Source: JBCCMQ01 sp039026235 | Lineage (GTDB): Bacteria > Pseudomonadota > Alphaproteobacteria > Rhodobacterales > Rhodobacteraceae | Assembly: GCA_039026235.1 (NCBI GenBank) | Contig: JBCCMQ010000004.1 | Coordinates: forward strand, 178,019 to 242,018 | DNA length: 64,000 nucleotides | Direction of reading: 5' to 3' | Part shown: positions 36,080 through 45,273 of the stretch, one piece after another | How positions within the stretch are numbered: the first letter of the stretch is position 1 | Layout of the letters: the number at the start of each line of letters is the position of its first letter | Notes under the pieces: model-generated | Told to the model about the DNA's origin: nothing | What the model saw: only the letters and a program-made list of their open reading frames with translations | The model's database searches: none | Program-made: the position numbers and the translations under genes

Positions 36080-36312
36080 GAAAACTGACCCTTTCCGACC
36101 AGACCCGGCCATGTCCTGTTAGTGCCGCAGGGTACGCTCGCCCGGATGCCGACTGAAGAGCACTCCGCCCACGTGCTCACCGGTCGCTCTTGTTGCAAGT
36201 CCCGCCCGCTACGCGCCTGTCCGCAGCCCAAGGCGTTGGCCTTTCCGACCAAGGTGACGCGCGCTCTGACCATGGGTGCTGCTTCGAAGAGCAGCTTTGA
36301 GCCCAGAACCGT
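36080..36312 (+). repeat. Degenerate GFA-like dispersed repeat, copy A
   Basis: This 230-base stretch has no intact frame. It shares with copies at 46,497 and 44,925 the block CCGGATGCCGACTGAAGA (36142-36159). It shares with the 46,497 copy GGTGCTGCTTCGAAG followed by GCTTTGAGCCCAGA near its end. In pieces it resembles the front half of a glutathione-dependent formaldehyde-activating (GFA) gene. It lies between the GST gene and the unknown gene at 36469, in direct orientation with the other copies. Confidence 0.7.
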
Positions 36313-36468
36313 ACTACAAGGGAAAACAAGGACGGTCTCGAAAGGTGGCTTACACGGGGTTTGGCTGTCTTCCTGTAGCTGCGGTGCGGCGGCACGCGCA
36401 GGTTGGCGGTGACCCTAGGGTTTCAGCGATTGAGGATCGTGGGAAGCTATACGATGGTTTTTCGGGGA

Positions 36469-37245
36469 TCATGTTAAAACTCTGTCGCAGAACGCGATGA
36501 TTGCGCCGTCGGCGTGTCGCTTTACCCAAGAGCGCATCGACATGCTATGTGGCGCTTGGGGCATTCCCAGAACCAATTCGGCAGATACCTGAAGTGACGC
36601 TCCTGGTTCGATGGTTTCGAACACGTGCAGCCGCCGCTGCTTTTGCTTGGGTGCCCAGGCCTTCCGAATTGGAAGCAGAGTTTCAACGGACCGAAAAAGC
36701 CGGATCGACTCGGATAGGTTCAAGAAGCCGGATTCATTACAATGGCTGCCCGTCCTGGCAATCACAGTTCGACTGAAGTCAGTGCGAGCTCTTGCACAGA
36801 TCTGGCGATCAGCCTCGCCGAGCCTGCAGAGCGCGGCAGTGCGAGAACCGCCAGTCGCTGCATCGCATGGGCCCCCGGCAGAAGATGATGCAGTCCCAGG
36901 CGCGGACACGAGCTCGGCAGACGCACGCTTCCCATCAGGTGACAGCGCCGACGCTTCGCTCCGCCACGCATGCTCGGGTGGCGGCGCAACAATGGCCTTC
37001 AGGCTTCTGGGTTTCGTTTGAGCGATCAGTTCAGGATCTCCTTTGATCAGAAGGATGGCCTGAGATCCGATATAGATACGGCCGCTCTCGACAACATGTC
37101 GCGTGTTGGCAATCCCGCTCCTCAGAGCGCGTTCATTGAGCCGCACCGACGCTTCCGCAAAGCTGATCTCGTCAAAACGCTCCGGAAGCTGAAACGGAAA
37201 GAGGGTTTCGTCAATCGTCTCCATCGCAATGATTTTCGTCGACAT
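36469..37245 (-). CDS. Hypothetical protein in accessory region
   Basis: A 258-residue frame starting MSTKIIAMETIDETLFPF with AAGGG 8 bases upstream. I see no recognisable domain, signal peptide or membrane segment. Residues 1-90 look protein-like (PERFDEISFAEASVRLNERA, HVVESGRIYIGSQAILLIKG); the rest is Ala/Ser/Arg-rich and less convincing. It runs in the same direction as a membrane-protein gene 115 bases upstream and could be its partner. It could instead be a degraded or spurious frame past residue 90. Family and function unknown. Confidence 0.45.
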   Translation of the reverse strand: MSTKIIAMETIDETLFPFQLPERFDEISFAEASVRLNERALRSGIANTRHVVESGRIYIGSQAILLIKGDPELIAQTKPRSLKAIVAPPPEHAWRSEASALSPDGKRASAELVSAPGTASSSAGGPCDAATGGSRTAALCRLGEADRQICARARTDFSRTVIARTGSHCNESGFLNLSESIRLFRSVETLLPIRKAWAPKQKQRRLHVFETIEPGASLQVSAELVLGMPQAPHSMSMRSWVKRHADGAIIAFCDRVLT

Positions 37246-37359
37246 GGCAATTGCCCTTTGCACTTGATTTCAAGAGTTCGGGTCGGGTTTTGCCGGACAG
37301 AGTGGTCAGGTTGATCTGCCCAATGACCATTTCATCCGAGGCGTCAATTTGACCGTCGC

Positions 37360-38067
37360 TCAGTCCGAGCGGCCTAGAATGAGATCTGCGATCATCCCCA
37401 GCACGTAGCTTGTCAGCATTGCCGCCGTCAGAAGCACCTGCTCGGGCGGCAGGCTTGAGGAGCCGGCCCCAAAGAGTGTCCACGTGAGCGCGAGCACGAT
37501 CGGGAGACGGCTGGCAGCTGCTGTGATCTGAAGGAGGGATACAAGGCGTGCCTGACATTTGGGCAAAGCGGTTTCCCGGGGGAGCATTGCACTCACCAGC
37601 TTCGTGGTAAGCAGGACCAAGCCCCCGGCTATTGCCAGAGGGTGCCCACCAACGACAGCAATGGAGCTCGTCGCCAAAAGTGTTCCGGATGCATGCGCAA
37701 AATCGCCGCGGCGCAACCAAAACCCGTGAAACCGGGCTCTTCCGCGGCTTCCCTGCTCGTAGGCGTGCGCGGCGTACATATAGACCAGTATGCTGATCGT
37801 CATGAGGGTCGCGCCGGGATATCCGAACAAGGATTTCCACAGGATGTCACCAATGGAGGCCCCGGTGGCCGCGGTCGCTGTTTGGATGCCGATCCCCGCG
37901 GTCAGAGCCACTACGTTTGCAGCCTGATACAAGCAACCAGGATTGCAAAACCACTCAAACAATGGCCGTACGATCTGGCGAACCAAAGTGTGGTCCACCA
38001 TCCTCATAGGCTGCGGCAGGATGTTTTGCAGATCAGCCGACCTTGCGGCTTGGGTGCTAGGCGTCAT
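37360..38067 (-). CDS. Hypothetical multi-pass membrane protein
   Basis: A 235-residue protein with several hydrophobic stretches: VVALTAGIGIQTATAATGAS, a segment around YPGATLMTISILVYMY, LATSSIAVVGGHPLAIAGGL, RLPIVLALTWTLFG and a last one ending YVLGMIADLILG. Four or five membrane helices are likely. I do not recognise a family. It precedes the hypothetical gene at 36469 on the same strand and is divergent from the membrane-regulator gene at 38367 across about 300 bases, so the regulator may control it; this is inference from layout only. Confidence 0.55.
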   Translation of the reverse strand: MTPSTQAARSADLQNILPQPMRMVDHTLVRQIVRPLFEWFCNPGCLYQAANVVALTAGIGIQTATAATGASIGDILWKSLFGYPGATLMTISILVYMYAAHAYEQGSRGRARFHGFWLRRGDFAHASGTLLATSSIAVVGGHPLAIAGGLVLLTTKLVSAMLPRETALPKCQARLVSLLQITAAASRLPIVLALTWTLFGAGSSSLPPEQVLLTAAMLTSYVLGMIADLILGRSD

Positions 38068-38366
38068 CTCTTTGCCCCTTTTTTCGAGTTTGGCGCCGTT
38101 CCGCAGAAACTGCCGAATGACACGCCGACGATGGACAAAGAGGCGGCAAGAAGCTTGTGGAGGAGCTTCGGAAGCTCTTCGGAAGCTCTAACGAAGTGCT
38201 TCTTTCTGCTTCGTAGTGATCGAAAAGCTGATTTGCACGTGCGTCACATGTTGCAGAGTGACACTGTGGCGCCCCAAATCAGGCAGTGTGTTGTTCTCCT
38301 TCCGACGTGGACGTTTCGGGTCCCCTGAACTAATCTCTGACGCATTGATCGCCGAAGGGCTCAACC
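38068..38366. promoter_or_regulatory. Divergent gap between membrane protein and CadC-like regulator
   Basis: About 300 bases without a frame. It probably holds promoters for both neighbours. A near-direct repeat, GGAGCTTCGGAAGCTCTTCG with GGAAGCTC repeated at once (38161-38189), is visible and could be a regulator site. Confidence 0.4.
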
Positions 38367-40184
38367 TTGATTTACCGCTTCAACCGATTCTCTCTGGACA
38401 CCGAACTGACCGAGCTTCACGCCGCCGGTCAGATCGTAAAGATCGAACCACTGGTCTTTCGGCTGATCGCGCATCTTGTGGCGAATTCTGATCGCGTTGT
38501 GGGAAAGGACGAGTTGATCGAGACTGTCTGGGAGGGTGTGATCGTTTCAGACGCGGCGGTGAATTCACGCATCAACGCCGCGAGAAAAGCGCTCGACGAT
38601 GATGGCAAGCGTCAGGCGGTCATAAAGACCTACTCGAAACGCGGGTTCCGGTTCGTGGCGGATGTCGAAGCCGCTGAGCCGACACCTGCATCCCCCAGAA
38701 GACCTCAACACTCGGAGGCGAGATCAGACGAAGCAGTTGGAACGACACCGCCTGATATTGCGGCGACATCTTCAGCTGGCGCTCCGGCATCCGTTTTACC
38801 CAGTCGGCGAATGGGTGCTGGTGCATTCCTCGGCGCCCTGATCATCATCGGAGCCGTCATCTTAGGAACTGTCCTTTGGCAAACGACCAAGACGGAAAAC
38901 TTGCGGGCTGCGGATGACGTCACTTCGACGAACCAATTGCCCAGAATTGCTGTACTGCCGTTTGACGACTTTGGTGGCCAGCCCTCGACCGAGCGGCTCG
39001 CAAAAGGCATCACTGAGGACATCATAACCGACCTCGCACGTTTCCCAGAATTCGGGGTGATCGCCCGCAACTCGACGGCGGTTTATGCAGGCAACCCTGC
39101 TGATATGCGAGAGATCGGAAGCGATCTTAATGTCGCCTACGTCCTGGAAGGGTCCATCCAAAATGATGGTGACCTGTTCCGAGTTACCGCGCAGCTTATA
39201 GATACATCCACTGGGGATCACGTTTGGACAGATCGATGGGACCGGCCTGCGGACAGCCTATTCGCCGTCCAGTCAGAGATTTCAACGACCGTCGCGAACC
39301 GTCTTGGCGGGGGATCCGGCGTAATTCAGGAAACCGGCCGTGCACAGGCTAAGCGAAAGTTGCCAAAGGACCTGGATGCTTACGATTTGTATCTTCTCGG
39401 GACCGAGCAGCTAGAGGATGTCACGAGAGGGAGTATCGACAAGGCAATTGCTCTACTGGAGCAAGCCGTCGCAATAGAGCCTGGGTTGGCACGCGCTTGG
39501 GTAGAACTCTATCACGCCCATAATCTGTCCCGATATTACGGGACCGACAAGGACGCAGCACTGGCGGCGGCATGGGAAGCGGCAAAAAAGGCTGTTGCGC
39601 TTGATCCTGGCGACGCTGAAGCGCACGCAGCATATGCAATGATGTTGGCTGATCAGGGAGAGTTGGCTGCAGCCAAGGCCTCCTTTGACGAAGCCCTTAG
39701 CATCTCCCCGAACGGGTTCGAGATAATGGCCTTTTACGCAAGCTGGGCCGGGTCGCTGGGTGAGCCAGAACTGGGTGCGGAATTAGCCGAGCGTGCGATC
39801 GAGCTAAATCCCGATTATCCGGACTGGACGGCAGGGCCGTTCTCCTGGGCATTTTTCACGGTGGGCCGCTATGACGAGACGGTGGAGTTATTGGATCGTC
39901 TCGATCCGGACAGGTTCTCGTCCGCTCGGTGGGCCAAGATGGCCGGATCTCTTGCCATGCTGGGCCGAACAGAGGAAGCCGCAACAACGGTGGAGAGTGC
40001 CCTTGAGTACTTTCCAGATCTGACCATCGAGGGCTTGGCAAACACAATCGGGCTAACGGACTTTGAGATTGACATGTGGACTGGCCCCATGCGACGCGCT
40101 GGCTTCCCCGTTTGTGCCGCTTCAGCGGCGCGCGAAGAAATTGCACCCCGATACAGATTGCCAGATTGCGAAACGGCAGAGTAA
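38367..40184 (+). CDS. Winged-helix, TolB-like and TPR membrane regulator (CadC-like)
   Basis: A 605-residue protein in four parts. Residues 1-100 are an OmpR/CadC-type winged helix (MIYRFNRFSLDTELTELHA, AVNSRINAARKALDDDGKRQ, TYSKRGFRFVADV). Residues about 150-172 form one membrane helix (AGAFLGALIIIGAVILGTVL). Residues 190-315 match the TolB-like/YgiF region common in such regulators (IAVLPFDDFGGQPSTERLA, AYVLEGSIQNDGDLFRVTAQ). TPR repeats fill 330-560. This is a one-component membrane regulator that senses with its periplasmic C-terminal part. The start is a TTG at 38367 with AGGG upstream. No adenylate cyclase domain is present. Target and signal are unknown. Confidence 0.85.
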   Translation: MIYRFNRFSLDTELTELHAAGQIVKIEPLVFRLIAHLVANSDRVVGKDELIETVWEGVIVSDAAVNSRINAARKALDDDGKRQAVIKTYSKRGFRFVADVEAAEPTPASPRRPQHSEARSDEAVGTTPPDIAATSSAGAPASVLPSRRMGAGAFLGALIIIGAVILGTVLWQTTKTENLRAADDVTSTNQLPRIAVLPFDDFGGQPSTERLAKGITEDIITDLARFPEFGVIARNSTAVYAGNPADMREIGSDLNVAYVLEGSIQNDGDLFRVTAQLIDTSTGDHVWTDRWDRPADSLFAVQSEISTTVANRLGGGSGVIQETGRAQAKRKLPKDLDAYDLYLLGTEQLEDVTRGSIDKAIALLEQAVAIEPGLARAWVELYHAHNLSRYYGTDKDAALAAAWEAAKKAVALDPGDAEAHAAYAMMLADQGELAAAKASFDEALSISPNGFEIMAFYASWAGSLGEPELGAELAERAIELNPDYPDWTAGPFSWAFFTVGRYDETVELLDRLDPDRFSSARWAKMAGSLAMLGRTEEAATTVESALEYFPDLTIEGLANTIGLTDFEIDMWTGPMRRAGFPVCAASAAREEIAPRYRLPDCETAE

Positions 40185-40771
40185 CCCTGCGCTCGGGTAC
40201 CTTTGCTGTTTTACGATCCTATGCACTGGTGATGGCGGCACCCAAGACCGAGTAGACGTTGATCCGGTGGTCATGATCACGTTGCACATTTCGTGCGCGC
40301 CCCAATCGCGTGTCGGAATGTAAGCCATTTGAATAGAATAAAGCTGCTCCTGTTTCTGACGACGAGAGCCTGCTCAGCAGAATTTCCGAAGATCATGTAA
40401 TTTCGCCCAGTTAGTCCGCTCTTTGTTTTTCCGTATTGCGCGCGGCTAAGAGGCGGTGTGTGATTTGGGCACAAACCGACGACTGAATGGTCGGAAACGG
40501 GAAACCCGCTGCAATGCAAAAGGATCTATGCCGTAATTGCGAGCGCATACTGCGTCAGCAATAATCTCGCTAGTGACCGGCGGTCGTGTCCCGCGATCTG
40601 TCAGTTCTCGATACACCAAATTTTTCGGCTGCAGCGGATGGCAGCTTCGTGGGCTGCAGGTGCAGCATCAGGCTAGCCAGCTGCGCGTCCGCTTTGGGCC
40701 GATCTGGGAAGGACTGGCGATCCTATAAAATGCTGCACGCGCTCTGAGGCCTGCAGGGAACCAAAAGCTGT
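40185..40771. other. Gene-free stretch in accessory region
   Basis: About 590 bases between the membrane regulator and the ABC permease, tail to tail. Short frames exist on both strands but none shows a ribosome site, domain or sensible composition. It is AT-richer than the backbone and looks like decayed sequence. I saw no match to the GFA-like repeat. Confidence 0.5.
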
Positions 40772-42400
40772 CTAGTCGATGGTTTCTGCGACCGCGAAGC
40801 GCCGGAAAGCATATTGCAGTGCTCCCAATGTCAGAAGTCCGATCAACGCAAGTGTTAACCAACTGGCCAATCCGGGCAGCACCAACGAGTTTCCGATCGT
40901 TCTGAACGTCATCAGCCCCACGGCCATCGATGCCGCGACAGCAGCGAAAACGAAGATCGTTTTCGCGACAAACTCGACAATTGAGCGACCAAGAAACTCA
41001 AAATCCGCACGTCCCATCGCAACGAGTTTTGTCGGAAACAGAAGATGTACCGTGTTCTCGACCGCATAGATAAGAAAGGTCAACGGAAGCGCAAAAGCCG
41101 CTAGTATCAGCGCCACCCGTGTCGTCACACTTTCCTCGAAGACAAGCGCGCTCGCTATAATTGTCAAAGCAATGACATAGCCCAGCAGTGATTGAACCAC
41201 GAGTTGGCCTGCGCAAATACGCCACGGTGCGATGGGCAGTGTCTTGTAGATTTCCATCCGACTAAGGTCACCGCGAAAGTCGCAGACCATGTTGCGCGGT
41301 ACGATGAACGCGATGAAAATATAGATAATCATCAAAGTCTGTGCTTCCGTGACCGGCGCGCCGAGCGCCAAGGAAATCGGCGCAATACACGCGGCGAGAC
41401 CAACAAATACAGCGATAAGCTTGAGCGAATTCCGCAATGCGTTAAGGATCTGCCGCGCGGCAATGGGCCCCAGGCCGCCGAGAGTTGGTGCACGACGGAT
41501 CGAGCGCACCTCGGTCCGTTCCGTTGCCCAAAAAGATCCACCTTGCTTGATGCGCTCCCATCTGCTGCTGAGCCGGGCGTTCTCCGCGAGTGAGCGGTCG
41601 GTTGTGCGCGCATCGAGCACGATAACAGCGCCCAATAGCGCCGCATTGATAACGACGGCAACAAGCGCCCAAAGAGCCATATCTGAAAGCGATGGCGCAA
41701 CGAAAAGTTCGGCAAATACGATGTAGGGGATCAAGACTATTGTCCCGATCCATGAGTGTCGAAACTCGGAAAGAAGGTCGATAATCCCACGGTCGGGCGT
41801 GACCCAAGCGTAAAGCAGGGTTGCCGCTCCAATTGCGCAAAGCAGCGCCGTCGCGGGCCATCGTATCCTTGCGAGCCGACTATCCTCGAGCGCATGCCCA
41901 GCCATGCTGATGACAGCGCTGTTTAACTGAACGAACACAAGCGTCAGGAGCGTGGCGATAAAGACAGACAGGACCGATCCTGCTTCCGGCTGCAAAAGGA
42001 GCGTGACGAACGCGCTACTTAGGGTAACGCCGGCGACATAGGCCGCGAACTTATAGACGATTAAATCCCTTCGGCGGAATGGCCCGGTAAAGAGAAAATT
42101 GATCTCATTCTGCGAAAAATGAAACGTAGGACCGGTCGTCATCAATACGGTGAGGAGCGACAGACCAAGCATGCCGAGCGGCATGAAAGTCATGATCTGT
42201 TCGCCAAAGGCTCGCGGGTCCAGAGCCGCTGTTCCGAAGAGGCCTGTGTCCGAAGAACTGTTTGAAACGATCAGGAACCAAATGATCCCCCCGAAAGCAA
42301 GGGAGAAAAGCAGGCCGCGCAAGCTTGCCAACTGGAGCAAGCGCTGGCGTAGCCCGCCACGCAGTCGCAATACTAGAAGTTGGCCAAGTGCTGCATCCAT
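40772..42400 (-). CDS. ABC transporter permease (ABC exporter family)
   Basis: A 542-residue membrane protein with about 12 hydrophobic segments. It reads like the putative ABC exporter permeases paired with a single ATPase: FSQNEINFLFTGPFRRRDLI is a typical cytoplasmic stretch, and VPRNMVCDFRGDLSRMEIYK followed by LPIAPWRICAGQL marks the second half. Its start is 4 bases from the stop of the upstream ATPase gene, so the two form a transporter. The substrate (a peptide, lipid or drug) cannot be read. The location in the island suggests a strain-specific export function. Confidence 0.85.
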   Translation of the reverse strand: MDAALGQLLVLRLRGGLRQRLLQLASLRGLLFSLAFGGIIWFLIVSNSSSDTGLFGTAALDPRAFGEQIMTFMPLGMLGLSLLTVLMTTGPTFHFSQNEINFLFTGPFRRRDLIVYKFAAYVAGVTLSSAFVTLLLQPEAGSVLSVFIATLLTLVFVQLNSAVISMAGHALEDSRLARIRWPATALLCAIGAATLLYAWVTPDRGIIDLLSEFRHSWIGTIVLIPYIVFAELFVAPSLSDMALWALVAVVINAALLGAVIVLDARTTDRSLAENARLSSRWERIKQGGSFWATERTEVRSIRRAPTLGGLGPIAARQILNALRNSLKLIAVFVGLAACIAPISLALGAPVTEAQTLMIIYIFIAFIVPRNMVCDFRGDLSRMEIYKTLPIAPWRICAGQLVVQSLLGYVIALTIIASALVFEESVTTRVALILAAFALPLTFLIYAVENTVHLLFPTKLVAMGRADFEFLGRSIVEFVAKTIFVFAAVAASMAVGLMTFRTIGNSLVLPGLASWLTLALIGLLTLGALQYAFRRFAVAETID

Positions 42401-42403
42401 CTC

Positions 42404-43177
42404 TTAGACCACTGCTGTCTCTGAGGTCTGGTCTGGAGCTTGCGTGATTGAGAAATACACTTCTTCAAGGGCTGAAGTGCTGTCGGTATGGCCGACTTCG
42501 CTCAGCAGGTCTTCCATAGTGCCAAATCGACGGCACTCGCCCAAGTTCAAAACCATAATATGTGTACATAAATTCTCGAACAGACTCAAAAGGTGCGAGC
42601 TTATGATAATGGCCGCACCAGCCCGAGCGCGGTCGCGGATTGCTTGTTGAATTCCCCGGATGCCTTGGGGATCTAGCCCCGTCAGGGGTTCATCGAACAA
42701 GAGCACTTTTGGGTCGTGCAAAAAGGCACAGGCGATCGCCACCTTTTGCCGCATACCCCGCGACAAGTTATGGACGAGCGTGTCGCGCTTGTGTGTGAGT
42801 TCCAATGATGCAAGGAGCTCCTTGGCGTCTGTTTCGAAGTCTGCGAGCTTGTAAGCAGCCGCCGTGAAAGCCAGGTGTTCCCAAACGGTCATGGTGTCAA
42901 AGAGCCTTGGATCGTCAGGAATATAGCCAAGGTTCTTTTTGGCGGCGATCGGCGCTTCGACAACGTCATGGCCAGCTACCAGCAGTTGCCCGGAACTGGG
43001 CGGGATAATTCCACACAGTGTGCGCAAGGTCGTTGTTTTGCCAGCTCCATTCGGCCCGAGCAATCCAAGGATCTGGCCTGGTTCGACCGAAAAGCTGAGG
43101 TTCTTCACGGCCGTGAAGCCTTTGTACTGCTTGCTGAAGTTCGTGACTGTAATCATGTGCTCTTTGCTCAACACCAT
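42404..43177 (-). CDS. ABC transporter ATP-binding protein
   Basis: A 257-residue ATPase subunit: Walker A LLGPNGAGKTTTLR, signature LSRGMRQKVA, Walker B VLLFDEPLTGLDP and a conserved ISSHLL switch histidine. The order and spacing are those of the ABC-2/export class (CcmA-like). It powers the permease encoded 3 bases downstream on the same strand. ATG 43177 gives a leader MVLSKEH; ATG 43156 (MITVTNFSKQYKG) is an equally possible start with AAAGAG upstream. No substrate clue is present. Confidence 0.9.
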   Translation of the reverse strand: MVLSKEHMITVTNFSKQYKGFTAVKNLSFSVEPGQILGLLGPNGAGKTTTLRTLCGIIPPSSGQLLVAGHDVVEAPIAAKKNLGYIPDDPRLFDTMTVWEHLAFTAAAYKLADFETDAKELLASLELTHKRDTLVHNLSRGMRQKVAIACAFLHDPKVLLFDEPLTGLDPQGIRGIQQAIRDRARAGAAIIISSHLLSLFENLCTHIMVLNLGECRRFGTMEDLLSEVGHTDSTSALEEVYFSITQAPDQTSETAVV

Positions 43178-43543
43178 CTTGCTTGCTGACAGCTTCGCGG
43201 GTTGGCATGCCCTCCAACACCGCTCACGGCCTCGATGTTTTGCACTGATTCATGTCAAATCTAAGTTCAAAGCCGTCGCTCCAGAAGCTCAATGTGTCTA
43301 GATCAGAGCGAAGGTCGAAAGTTCCACATTCTGGTAAGCTAAAGCTACCCCAAAGTTCGAGGTCGCAGCGAATGGATGGAAAGGGGCCGCGAACGCAGCG
43401 TAGCCAGATACCGCCGATTGTCTCTTATGGGCCCGGGTCCAACGGTTCACGGCCTCTGGTGTCGCCCGGATGCCGCGCTCCTTCCGATGACCGCTCAGAC
43501 CCCATTTTGATCGAAGCTGCACACCGAAGACAGCGTTCCGCTG
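43178..43543. other. Gene-free gap between ABC ATPase and NTF2-like gene
   Basis: About 366 bases in the accessory region without a believable frame. It must carry the promoter of the leftward ABC operon. Nothing else stands out. Confidence 0.4.
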
Positions 43544-43963
43544 CTACGCCTTTGGCCCCAAATGCTCTCCGACCAGTTGCCAACGGTCATCCCTACGGAC
43601 CAATACCGCCGTGCCGCGTCCCGAGCCTGAGACGTGCCGACCTTCAATGACGCCTGTCCAATGAAATTCAAAACTGTAAGCGGCGGCGTCCGACGTTTCC
43701 GCCAGCCAGTGAACGTTCTCAATCCGGTACTCTTCGCCCTTTATTGTATCGAAGTTGCGTTGGTATGCCGCCCTGATCGCCGCTTTTCCGGCATGCAAAG
43801 AACCATCTGAAAAGATCACTATCGCGTCGTCGCTGACAAGCGGCGCAACGCAGTTCCAATCCTGGGTGCCGAGGGCGTGTTCGTACTCTGTTACAAAAGA
43901 TCTGGCGGGCACTGTAGGTTCCAAGACTAGCTTCTCTGACTTCGTACCGTCTTCCGCCAGCAT
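43544..43963 (-). CDS. NTF2/SnoaL-like protein
   Basis: A 139-residue protein of the nuclear-transport-factor-2-like (DUF4440/SnoaL) fold. Readable blocks: FVTEYEHALGTQDWNCVAPL, VSDDAIVIFSDGSLHAGKAA, RIENVHWLAETSDAAAYSF and the closing DDRWQLVGEHLGPK. The fold forms a cone-shaped pocket that serves as a small-molecule enzyme or binding protein; no catalytic residues are certain. ATG 43963 has AGAGGTGT about 9-12 bases upstream; the longer frame to 44098 adds an unlikely Arg/Cys-rich leader. It is divergent from the LysE gene. Confidence 0.8.
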   Translation of the reverse strand: MLAEDGTKSEKLVLEPTVPARSFVTEYEHALGTQDWNCVAPLVSDDAIVIFSDGSLHAGKAAIRAAYQRNFDTIKGEEYRIENVHWLAETSDAAAYSFEFHWTGVIEGRHVSGSGRGTAVLVRRDDRWQLVGEHLGPKA

Positions 43964-44217
43964 CGTGGCAAGACACCTCTGTGGCAACACCTGCGCGCAA
44001 GTCGCCAACGACTGCTCCGTCCCGCTAGGCCGCCGTTGGCGTCCTCGAACGGGCAAAGTTCTACGCTGCGTCGCGGAAAACGTCCGGAAGGAGCCCATAC
44101 TTCCCGAATTGCTGCGATGAGGCGAATGTCCGGTCTTCGGTACGCAGGGTGGCGAAATGCCGCCCTCGTGAAAATCGACCGCACTGCTAGTGATAGTGGA
44201 ATACTCTCACGGAGAAC

Positions 44218-44853
44218 TTGTTGCCCCCCGTAGAACTGCTTGTCCCGTTTCTAGCCGCGACGGCGATATTCGCGTTCACCCCCGGCCCTGGAATGCTCTA
44301 CATGGCCGTTCAAACAATGGCACATGGAGCGAGGGCGGGATGGCTCAGCTCCGCCGCATTTCACCTCGCGTCCTACTTGCACATCTTTGCCGCTGTCTTC
44401 GGTGTAACTGTCCTTTTGAAGACCGCGCCAATCTTGTTGATCGTTCTCAAGGTCATCGGGGGTTGTTACCTGATTTGGATGGGATTCCGACTGTGGAAAC
44501 GCTCAAAGAGCGATGTTCCAACAGTCCAATCATCCGGCGCGAAATCTTCTCAACAGGCTTTTCGCAATAGTCTCACCATCGAAGTGCTGAACCCAAAATC
44601 CGCGCTCTTTTATTTCGCCTTCCTCCCCCAATTCACAACACAAGATGCGAGCTTTCCAATTTGGTCGCAAATACTGGCACTCGGCATCATCGCCAATGTG
44701 GCTTTCAGCCTTTCGGACATGCTTTGTATCGTCTTTGCGCGTTTTGTTGCCGCAAGAGCAGTTGCGTCGGCTCGCCTTGTAATGTGGGGTCGATGGCTTG
44801 GAGGCACCATTCTGGTAGCGTTGGGCGCTAGGATCGTCGCTGATGCGCGTTAG
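44218..44853 (+). CDS. LysE family amino-acid exporter
   Basis: A 211-residue inner-membrane exporter of the LysE/RhtB family. The N-terminal signature is AIFAFTPGPGMLYMAVQTMA, and GGCYLIWMGFRLWKRSK, FRNSLTIEVLNPKSALFYFA and the last helices fit the six-segment family. It exports amino acids or derivatives. The start is a TTG at 44218 or 44221; the second has better spacing from GGAG. It is transcribed away from the NTF2-like gene and is followed by repeat copy B. Confidence 0.88.
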   Translation: MLPPVELLVPFLAATAIFAFTPGPGMLYMAVQTMAHGARAGWLSSAAFHLASYLHIFAAVFGVTVLLKTAPILLIVLKVIGGCYLIWMGFRLWKRSKSDVPTVQSSGAKSSQQAFRNSLTIEVLNPKSALFYFAFLPQFTTQDASFPIWSQILALGIIANVAFSLSDMLCIVFARFVAARAVASARLVMWGRWLGGTILVALGARIVADAR

Positions 44854-44924
44854 TTCAGCGGACATTCATCACCGGCGATTGAAAGGCAGAAAAGTCCCGC
44901 AAAGCCGACGCCGTTCCAACCGAA

Positions 44925-45135
44925 CCTAGCCGTTTCGCGCGCCCCTGTGGCGGAGTATACTTTACCGGATGCCGACTAAAGACCAGCCCGCGAATGTGAT
45001 CACCGGGCGCTGTTATCGTAGCTCCCGGACGCTGCGCGCGCGCCAAGGCGGTGGCCTTTTCCAACTGCGGCGACGCACGACACAGACCCGGGGCGCCATG
45101 AATCGTGCTTTGAAGGGCCGCTTGGGACCAAAGCG
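44925..45135 (+). repeat. Degenerate GFA-like dispersed repeat, copy B
   Basis: About 210 bases without an intact gene. The block CCGGATGCCGACTAAAGACC (44965-44984) matches copies A and C. A short translation, GRCYRSSRTLRA, mirrors GSRYCGSRTLRA in the open GFA frame at 49,067-49,102, but later frames shift. It lies between the LysE gene and the secreted Ntn hydrolase gene. Confidence 0.7.
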
Positions 45136-45273
45136 GACACATTTGCGGTCGCAGCATTTGATGCTCTACAAACGATAGGTGTGTGTTAGGCTCAACTCGA
45201 AAGAGAGCGGTCTGACGTCTCCAAACCCGATCCTCCAAGCTATTTGATTGCGGTGTTACAAAGGATTTCTGAC

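Noticed and set aside
37211..37840. 209-codon minus-strand frame overlapping the membrane-protein gene
   Set aside because: Same strand but out of frame; the overlapping frame encodes coherent membrane helices, this one does not.
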